DNA from: Nymphalis io
Lineage: Eukaryota > Arthropoda > Insecta > Lepidoptera > Nymphalidae
Assembly (NCBI RefSeq): GCF_905147045.1
Contig: NC_065905.1
Span: 3,534,001-3,598,000, forward strand
DNA length: 64,000 bases
Direction: 5' to 3'
Each line of letters starts with the position of its first letter. Within the stretch, counting starts at the first letter, position 1. Shown here one piece after another: positions 56,623 through 64,000 of this stretch. A program made the translations under genes and the position numbers. Under the pieces are notes generated by a model. That model did not search any database and had not been told where the DNA came from. It saw nothing but the letters and a program-made list of their open reading frames with translations.

Positions 56623-56877
56623 TCATTGTTTTAATTCGTACTTCAAATTATCTTATTTTGTAAAACTAATTCAATTGAAAATAAAAAGTTATGATTATTT
56701 TATAATCATTGATATCATTTTATTAAATAAACTATTTATGGGGTTTAAAAATACGTGAAAATATTTCAAAAGGTATTTTTTCACTATAAGACGCTCTAAG
56801 AATCAAGTAAGTTACACTAACATAAATCACGCTTACGAAGTTGTGGGCGCCGTACAGCACTTACTTTTTCATTGTGA

Positions 56878-57215
56878 CTGCCTCGTATGTTTAGTAGCTA
56901 AATATAAGGCCGCAGATCCGGAGGTCTCGGGTTTAAACCCCAGCTCGGACCGATAAAAGATTACTAGGTTTATTTGCCGAAAAATAATCAATAGCAGCCC
57001 CGAGTTTGGAAGCTAAAAGTGTGTACCTTGTGCCTAGGAAAGCATTTAAAGCCGTTGGTTCAGCCCTTGAATTCCGGTCGTATCGAATTTGCTGTTCTAT
57101 CGAATTCTGTGTTTACGCACAAACTTGTGCACTTTAATATGTCCTGCGCAGTTGGTTAGCCTTACATGAGATTGGCTGCATGGCTAAAATCTGTCAGGAA
57201 GACATCATAATCACT
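56878..57215 (+). repeat. SINE family D, near full length
   Basis: Head with TCGTATGTTTAGTAGCTAAA and B box GGGTTTAAACCCC, then AATAGCAGCCCCGAGTTTGG, GAATTCCGGTCGTATCG, AAACTTGTGCACTTTAATATG and a GGCTAAAATCTGTCAGGAAG end. Confidence 0.75.
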
Positions 57216-57342
57216 TTTAATTATAAAAGCAAAAATGCTTCGAAATCTTGTTTTGGTAAGTATAAGATATACATAGATATTTGTGAGAAAATCCCTAAGT
57301 AGTATTAAGCCTCATAGGGCTTATTATATGCTTCGTTGGTCT

Positions 57343-57425
57343 AGTGGTGGCAGGGCTTTGTGCAAGCCCGCCTGCGTAGGCACTCCACTCCACTCATCAT
57401 ATATTCTACCGCCAAGCGGTACTAC
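57343..57425 (+). repeat. SINE family A, head-only fragment
   Basis: GTGGTGGCAGGGCTTTGTGC, AAGCCCGCCTGCGTAGGCAC and ATATATTCTACCGCCAAGC match only the first 80 bp of family A. Confidence 0.75.
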
Positions 57426-58614
57426 TTATATAAGAGCATTAAATTCATATATAATACCCTTAATGATAAGTACCATACATTAGTTGCCATGGAAACAGTA
57501 AGACTATTTCTACATACGACCTTTTAGATTTACAATAGTGATACCTCATAGAGTACAGACGTATCTTCGAATATTTCTCGACTCGATTTTAAATTAAAAT
57601 TTATAGCATCAATAATACCGTTTTGAAGTGTAGTTTGTAAACAGGTCTGTGTAGGGCCCACTCGCTAACTATTCCGTAGGCACACAATAATGGCTCTTTC
57701 TTTATGTGATGGATGGGTGAGTAAATAGAACAATAGAAACGTAGGTAAATACGACGTATTGTCCAATGCACTGCTAACCATATTATGTTGTATTATAAAA
57801 TGCTGACAATGTAAATTGTTACTGTTATAGTTCCGTTTTTGGGTATTTTTTGGATAAATGACCACGGAGAGCTTGCAAATGAAATTAGTGCATTCGTTAA
57901 TTATAATATTCTATTGCTTTATTTCCAATGTTATTCATTTTTTTTTCATAGAAAAAATATGTACTCAATTATGTGTGTATTTAATTTTTTTTTACAAAAA
58001 TTGAACCCGTCTATCCGTAGTTTTGTATTTCGTTTTAATGCGTTACATACAAAACGTTGCACTTAAACTTGACCTAAAAATTTACTTTCCCTGTTCAACT
58101 AAATGGTCTCACAATCAATGTTTTGCCACGATATCAACATAAAACGTAATACATAACAACAAACGATACTTTATTATTTATACAATATTCATATTTCGTT
58201 TTTAAGATGTGTGAGGTAGAAAAAACGTTAAAAGACATATGTCTTTTAATTATAATAATTTTAATGTATATATATATATATATATATATAAATTAAAATA
58301 ATAATATATAATAATATAAAATAATATATATATATATACATTCTTATTCTATTGCACAACTAAATGAAATTGTGACATATGTGGTTGGGGTTAATACTAC
58401 TGCATTCTCTACAAGCCAACCACAAAACAAAAGGTCGTTAGTAGATATGAAAAATGAAAGAAATGTAAGTAATAATAATACTGCAAAACAATTTAAATAA
58501 CATGTATACATACACAATATAAACACATACATATATTTATTAACGATTATTTAATTTATAAAAAAAAAGCATTTTATTGCATGCCAACATACAGCAACGT
58601 GGCTTTTTTCTTCA
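57426..58614. other. non-coding sequence, AT microsatellites
   Basis: Contains TA runs at about 58266-58290 and 58324-58337. Several short AT-driven frames show no domains. Confidence 0.35.
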
Positions 58615-58887
58615 CTATTTTTTTGTAAAATAATTATGAATATTAAACATAACTATAATATAGTTGCAGCGACACGTTCTCTTTAACTTTGCATTTTGAA
58701 ATAACAAACTGGCTTCGAACCTCAAGTCTGACCCGAGCCGACACAAAACATTGCAAGAGCCGGTGCGGTGCGTAGCTGTCTGTGCGTGAATAATCCGCAG
58801 ACGCGCCGTAGGAAGCCTTAACACAAACATAGACTTGTCGAAATTTGAACTTCCAACACGTAAAGCATTTTTATAATGAAACAGCAT
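58615..58887 (-). other. GC-richer island with an open minus frame of 90 codons
   Basis: A minus frame begins MLFHYKNALRVGSSNFDKSM and continues through LPTARLRIIHAQTATHRTG with no recognisable domain. 58680-58830 is clearly GC-richer and CpG-containing compared with its surroundings, as expected for a promoter, 5' UTR or exon. Function unknown. Confidence 0.25.
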
Positions 58888-59875
58888 TAAAATTACGTAT
58901 AAAATAATTTGCCCCTCATAACTATTACAAAACCGCGGAAAACGTGCGAAGTAATGGAATAAAACATTTTACATTATATATTCAGCTGTGAAATCATAGC
59001 TCCCCCGGGTAAAATTATTCAAGACTATTAAAATTTTCCTTGGTAACGTCTGTTCTGACCATAGAATTAAAATGGTCCCCAGAGTTTTACGTGACGTTTG
59101 CAGTTTTTATTACATTCTTACTCCTTAAAGCCTTGTGAATGTAACACATCCGATTTTAGAGGACACGAGAAAGTCACGAATTCAATATAAACTAAGTGAG
59201 ATAAGTGGAATTGTAAATTGGTTGGGTGTACAATATTAATGTTAGTTTATGTATGAATGCTACTCCTGAACTACTCGTTTATTTAAATTTCAAGTCTTGT
59301 ATCTCATCAATAAGTTAGTTTAAAATCAATTATAAAATTCCACCCTCACAGACAATGCAAAGCGAATTAATAAAAACTTGGTAAATTAAAGAATAATTTA
59401 CATAAAATTAGCTTAAAATTAAGATAATCTTTTTACATTTGTTTCGTGACCAAAATTCGTCTTTATTAATAGGTGTAACTGGGGCATGGCCTCTGTCTAT
59501 TCATTTCTATTCTTAGAACTCATTTCAAAGTGAAGTTCAAGAAAAATTAAAGATGGTGGACAAAAAAGGTCAAGTGTCAAGCTCACTTGCATTAAATTGT
59601 ACGTAGCTTGGAATGTTTGTTTTTCAGAATATTTTTCTTCACCGATCTAATTACTATTTAGTTCATTTATTTGAAACGTATAATTATTTTAATTTGTTAT
59701 CCTTACAAGACTTGAGTTGTAATTTAAAAACAGTAAATAAACTAGCTAAGTATATAAATAAATATATATTGATATAGTAATTGAATGTTTAAATAAGTTC
59801 CAATAAATTTTGTATTGCAATTTATAAGATAATCTTATCATAAGCACCAAAAGTTTGTATAAAATTTCAACTTTT
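58888..59875. other. non-coding sequence, one weak exon-like stretch
   Basis: At 59517-59599 a TTCTATTCTTAG acceptor-like sequence is followed by an open stretch (NSFQSEVQEKLKMVDKKGQ and on) to a GTACGT donor-like site on the + strand. Support is weak. The rest is AT-rich and featureless. Confidence 0.25.
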
Positions 59876-60022
59876 AGGCTGTAAATATCCCACTGCTGAG
59901 CTAAGGATTTCCTTTTTGAGGAAAAGGTTTGGACCTTACTACCACGCTGCTCCGATGCGGATTGGTGAATACATGTTGTAGATTTTCATCCGTAACATGC
60001 AGGTTTCCTCACGATGTTTTGT
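59876..60022 (-). repeat. SINE family B, 5'-truncated, diverged
   Basis: GGCTGTAAATATCCCACTGC, ACCACGCTGCTCCGATGCGG and CATGCAGGTTTCCTCACGATG match the 3' half of family B. Confidence 0.75.
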
Positions 60023-60527
60023 TTTGTATATTTATTTATGTAATCTTTATGGCAAACGATATACAAAAACTATAAGCAAAAACAAAAACTATAAGCATGC
60101 AAAGGCGATCACATCACTTACAGTGATCTCCAGGAGGGCTATTCTGTAAGAGCAAACTCAAAACTCTCCACAGAAAACGGGCGTGAAATGTCAAAAAGTT
60201 ATATGCGACATCGCCCATAATTATTATAAAATTTTTAAAAATACATGACTCAAAATAGTATATCAGCAATAGTACTGCAGACACCCCCGTTAATATAAAG
60301 ACAGGTAAAAATCAGGTATAGTGTACGCTTACAATAACAAACATTTAGAAACTTAAGTAAAATATAATTCATAATATATATATGTTTTATATAATATGTA
60401 GATTCAAATTAATTTGAGGGTCAGTTTAGAATGAAAAAAAATGTTTTCTATAACATAAACATAAGTTAATTTATATAGTTAAAATAAAAAAAATATATAT
60501 ATTCGAGCACTCGAACTCAAACACTGT
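60023..60527. other. non-coding sequence with possible old transposon piece
   Basis: A short tandem motif (AAAAACTATAAGCA twice, about 60064-60100) is followed by AGGCGATCACATCACTTACAG, which looks like the 3' end of an old element but is not assigned. Confidence 0.3.
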
Positions 60528-60707
60528 TGTTGTGTTCCGGTTTGAAGGGTGAGTGAGCCAGTGTAATTACAGGCATAAGGGACATAAAATCTTAGGTCCC
60601 TTAGGTTGACTTTTCTTATAATGCCAATGTCTAAGGGCGTTGGTGACCACTTACCATCAGGTAGCCCATGTGCTCGTCCGCCTTCCTATTCTATAAAAAA
60701 ACTACAG
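60528..60707 (+). repeat. SINE family A, 5'-truncated
   Basis: Begins at TTGTTGTGTTCCGGTTTGAAGG and runs to CTATTCTATAAAAAAAC, with an internal deletion around the TTGGTGGCGCATTGG segment. Confidence 0.85.
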
Positions 60708-60994
60708 TAAAAAGTCCAGAAAACTATCGACGATATCACGTTTTAATCTGACTACGAGCTTTAAGGTGATTTTTCCCAATTGCTGAATTATTTTTTACGT
60801 TTTGGTGAATTATGCAGTTATCGCTTACTACGACCGGCTTTAGTAATAATCGATAGGTTTTATCCCTGATAGTGACAAACATTTATTGAGGCAATAAATA
60901 TAGGTGTTAATTGGTCTTATCGTTTTTTCTTAGTGTATATCCAGATACGCGTTAAGTGAGAGCCAATTTTTTTACTAAATAAAGCGTTGTTTTT

Positions 60995-61114
60995 GATGGT
61001 GATGTAAATGATGGTTAACATTTCTTACAATGCCAATGTCTGTGGGCGTTGGTGACCACTTACCATCAGGTGGCCCATAGGCTCGTCCGCTTATCTATTA
61101 TATAAAAAAAAAAA
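60995..61114 (+). repeat. SINE family A, 5'-truncated, 3' third only
   Basis: TGATGTAAATGATGGTTAAC, ATTTCTTACAATGCCAATGTC and CATCAGGTGGCCCATAGGC, ending in a poly-A run. Confidence 0.85.
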
Positions 61115-62399
61115 CAATGTTTTTATTCAGGAACAGGAATTTATTTATGGAGAAAATTATTTGCCTAACAAAAATAACATTTTGGTCTTGCTAACTTAAT
61201 GGCTATTACACACCAGGTGCCTTTCAAAACAGTTCGTGAAAGCAAACATTCTGATTGAGACGACCCTTAAGTATGAGAGCAATGGCGGTGATAGGAAAAT
61301 TTAATTACACGTTCGCCGGTAGCAATCGGTTTTTGGGACGATCGAAAAAGGTTACGTTATGTAACAATGTAAGTTTGTATTTGAAAGGAGATAAGTTGGC
61401 AACGACTTCAAATAAAACCTTACATTTTTATTTTTATTTTTGAGTCGTATTTTTTGGAATTTTAAATTTGGAAGGGACTAGTTGTTTGAGCTAAGAAAGC
61501 TAGTATATTATTTAAGTTAGCTTAATTATTTTGCAATACTTGCTATAATTTGCTATAATTTACTTTAAAGCTAAATTCATAATTTAGCTTTAAAGTAAAT
61601 TATTATTAAGAAAAAAATCATAATCATTTATACAACAACAAGTTACAATACAGCTTTAAATAATTTCTTTTAATATTTATTATTTTATAATTAATTACTG
61701 TAAGAGTAACTGTAAGAGTAACTCTTACTTTGTAATACAAGAAGAGCGAAACCTTCCGACGCAGGTTTTGTCTAGTTAATAGAAGGTCTTATCGGATGCT
61801 AATGTATAAGTTAATAAATTTCCATTTCATCTTACTGAATTCTACCTACTTTCTTAATTCTAATATGTTTAATATACATATATTAGGAATATCACTAATA
61901 CTGCCGACGTATATTTATTTATATGAATATGTGTATAATTAACAGGATTAGTATATTTAAAAACAATAGTTGACCTAACAAGTGCTCAGCAATGTGTGAA
62001 GTGAGTTCTTAAAAAATAGTAAGATTTCACTTCTTTACTCCACCGTGAAATGTTGACAACCGACTTATGGCGATATACTATTTTGATGCGTGTATTCTTG
62101 AAATGTTATGATTATAATGGTCAATGTTCCATGTCACTTTCTGATATTTTACAACCGTTATCTCATAATCATAGTGATACAATTATGATAATTTGAATGT
62201 GAAGTGTGATCGTGACCATGCAAAGTTGAAGCCTGATAGATATTTATATATTTTATTTGTAGTTAAAAGTAAGTAAGTAAGTAAACTAAAGATCCTCTAT
62301 TTTATATAAGTATTTTGTTTGTCATTTTTTTAAATCAAATTTAAAATAATACCTCCCGATTCCCACCCGACAGTATTAAATTATTATATATATTATATT
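61115..62399. other. non-coding sequence
   Basis: Holds the hairpin at 61555-61603 and a 12-bp tandem duplication (GTAAGAGTAACT twice, about 61700-61724). A short frame at 61270-61377 ends at a GTAAGT but has no other support. Confidence 0.35.
61555..61603. repeat. perfect 23-bp inverted repeat with 3-nt loop
   Basis: Left arm 61555-61577 (core TTTACTTTAAAGCTAAATT), loop CAT at 61578-61580, right arm 61581-61603. All 23 positions pair. No repeat family was recognised around it. Confidence 0.9.
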
Positions 62400-63935
62400 A
62401 ATATAATAAACACTTTATTTCCTCTTCCTCACTAAACAATCAGTACAAATCCATCACACTAAACTATCTCCATTCATTGCCAATCCCTAGCTATCCTCCT
62501 TTCCAATTCAGTCCTGTTACCATGGGAGAATTAAAAAAACACATCCTATGCATCAAATCTGATGCAATCGGTTTCGGACGGAATTAGTCGAAAACTTATA
62601 CTTCTTACCCTTAACAGTATATTGCCTACTTTATGCCATATATTTAACTATTCTTTATTACATGGTGCCTTCCCTTCTGTATGGCGTAAAACTCTCGTGA
62701 TTCCTATTCCCAAAGTTTCCAATCCTTTGCTTCCTTCTCATTTTAGACCTATTTCTGTTCTTCCATTTCTTTCAAAGGTATTAGAGCGTGTTGTTCACTC
62801 TCAACTAAACCAATTCCTCGCTATTAATAAAATCCTGTGCCCTTTTCAATCTGAGTTTAGATTAGACCATAGTACACAGCTCTTGTTAAGGTATGTGACG
62901 ACATTCGCCAGGGTATTGATAAAAAATCCGTGACTGTACTAGCTCTCCTTGACTTTTCAAATGTCTTTAATAATATCGACTATGACATATGCTTGGAACT
63001 CCTAAGATAGATACTGTCATTGAATGGTTGCGCTCTTATCTGTTTAACCGAAAGCAATACATAATGGCTAATAATAAATATTCATCTTATCTAGATATTC
63101 CTTCCGGTGTCCCGCAAGGTGGTGTGCTCTCTCCTCTTCTCTTTTCTATATTCATTAATACTCTCTCTTCACTTATTTCCTCCTCTTATCATCTATATGC
63201 CGATGATCTACAAATTTACGTTACCGCTCCTTTAGACAGTATCGATGAGGCAGCTGCAACCTTGAATCATGATTTGGCAAAGATATCTGAATGGTGTAAA
63301 TCTTACGATCTCCAAGTGAACCCGAAAAGTCGCAAGTGGCTATATTTGGCAGTCATAAGCTTCTGACGAGGGTCCAAGATAAACATCTACCTCCAATCTT
63401 ATTTGAGGGCTAAATATTACACATACAAGGGACTGTTAGAAATCTTGGACTACTTCTTGATGCTTTCTTTTCCTGGGTACCTCAAATTGCTGAAATGAGT
63501 CGTAAGATTTTCGCTATCATTGGTTTTTTAAGGCGATGGAAAAACCTATTGCCTATCAAGGCAAAGATCAGCTTAGCTAATATGTTCCTCTTACCAATAC
63601 TGGACTATGCTGATGTCTGCTACATGGATTTAACTGAAGACCTCCTAATTGAACTTAACTGAAATTCTAATAAATTAGAACGGCTGCAAAATATAGCCAT
63701 AATATTTTTGGTCTGCGCACACAACCTGCGTTTTTCGGATGATAATAAACTAGTTACCCCCTGCAGCCGGACACAAACCTACAGTAACTCTTTTACTGCA
63801 AAAACCATCAAACTTTGGAATGCACTACCTACAGATATTCGGCAGTCGAATTCATTGAGCATTTTTAAATACCGCTTGAAAAGCTATTATTTGTCCATTT
63901 CCAAGTAAGGTATGTATGTATGTATGTATGAAATA
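62400..63935 (+). mobile_element. 5'-truncated non-LTR retrotransposon (jockey/CR1-like), RT core to C-terminus
   Basis: The + strand encodes, with frameshifts, the RT domain and C-terminus. 62562-62933 gives VWRKTLVIPIPKVSNPLLPS, RPISVLPFLSKVLERVVHSQ and FQSEFRLDHST. 62940-62990 gives LLDFSN in another frame. 62989-63366 gives WLRSYLFNRKQYI, GVPQGGVLSPLLFSIFIN and the intact catalytic HLYADDLQIY. 63590-63908 gives LPILDYADVCYMD and IKLWNALPTDIRQSNSLSIF. It ends in a TATG microsatellite (about 63911-63930) instead of poly-A, a 3' tail type known for CR1-like elements. Endonuclease and ORF1 are absent, so it is inactive. Same wider family as 32190-34590 but clearly diverged. Confidence 0.88.
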
Positions 63936-64000
63936 GTATGTAGTTTATAATTATTAAGTTTGTAATCTATATATAATTTTATACTCTATAATATATATAT

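Noticed and set aside
59517..59599. Exon-like stretch between a TTCTTAG and a GTACGT on the + strand
   Set aside because: Only 27 codons with no family and no compatible neighbouring exon; mentioned in the region note only.
61255..61443. Short + frame (MRAMAVIGKFNYTFAG...) with a GTAAGT nearby
   Set aside because: Neither an upstream acceptor nor a downstream partner was found, and GGTTACGTTATGTAAC looks like transposon-type sequence. Too weak to annotate.
1..64000. CRISPR arrays, operons, phage or viral genes, telomeric TTAGG arrays, rRNA
   Set aside because: None seen. The spliced genes and SINE content show a eukaryotic nuclear sequence.

Overview
The window looks like nuclear DNA of a lepidopteran insect, probably a butterfly. 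It is AT-rich, its genes are split by short GT-AG introns, and it is packed with tRNA-derived SINEs. The commonest SINE resembles, from memory and unchecked, the Metulj elements described in Heliconius. There is no sign of prokaryotic, viral or CRISPR content.

The left third (1-22,400) is gene-rich. The last coding exon of an unidentified + strand gene lies at 133-248. Then come three minus-strand genes. The first is a nine-exon lysosomal N-acetylglucosamine-6-sulfatase (GNS-like, 4748-10726). The second is a 50-residue TOM6-like membrane protein in two exons (10766-13048), whose stop codon is only 39 nt upstream of the sulfatase start. The third is a four-exon secreted trypsin-like serine protease (13627-15898). 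After about 3.5 kb of repeats and empty sequence, a three-exon mitochondrial Fe-S co-chaperone HSCB (minus, 19392-20766) sits head to head with a single-exon SAGA subunit SPT3/SUPT3H (plus, 21377-22324), sharing a 610-bp intergenic region.

The right two thirds (22,400-64,000) contain no gene that can be assembled with confidence. They hold SINEs of at least four families, decayed non-LTR retrotransposons (8.0-8.8, 30.6-30.8, 32.2-34.6, 44.4-44.7 and 62.4-63.9 kb), low-complexity AT tracts and long featureless stretches. A possible 5' exon with start codon and donor (36.57-36.93 kb), a possible 27-nt exon (48.4 kb) and two GC-richer islands (48.6-48.86 and 58.6-58.9 kb) hint that part of this may be long introns of a + strand gene.

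The most unusual observations are: an 85-bp copy of the sulfatase intron 2/exon 3 splice junction inside a SINE in the next intron; the TOM6-like/sulfatase spacing, which suggests a two-cistron transcript; two perfect 23-bp hairpins with 3-4 nt loops; SINEs with rearranged heads; a LINE whose catalytic YADD was removed by a 9-bp in-frame deletion; and a trypsin-like enzyme with an unpaired conserved cysteine. All assignments come from reading the sequence and recalling families; nothing was searched.
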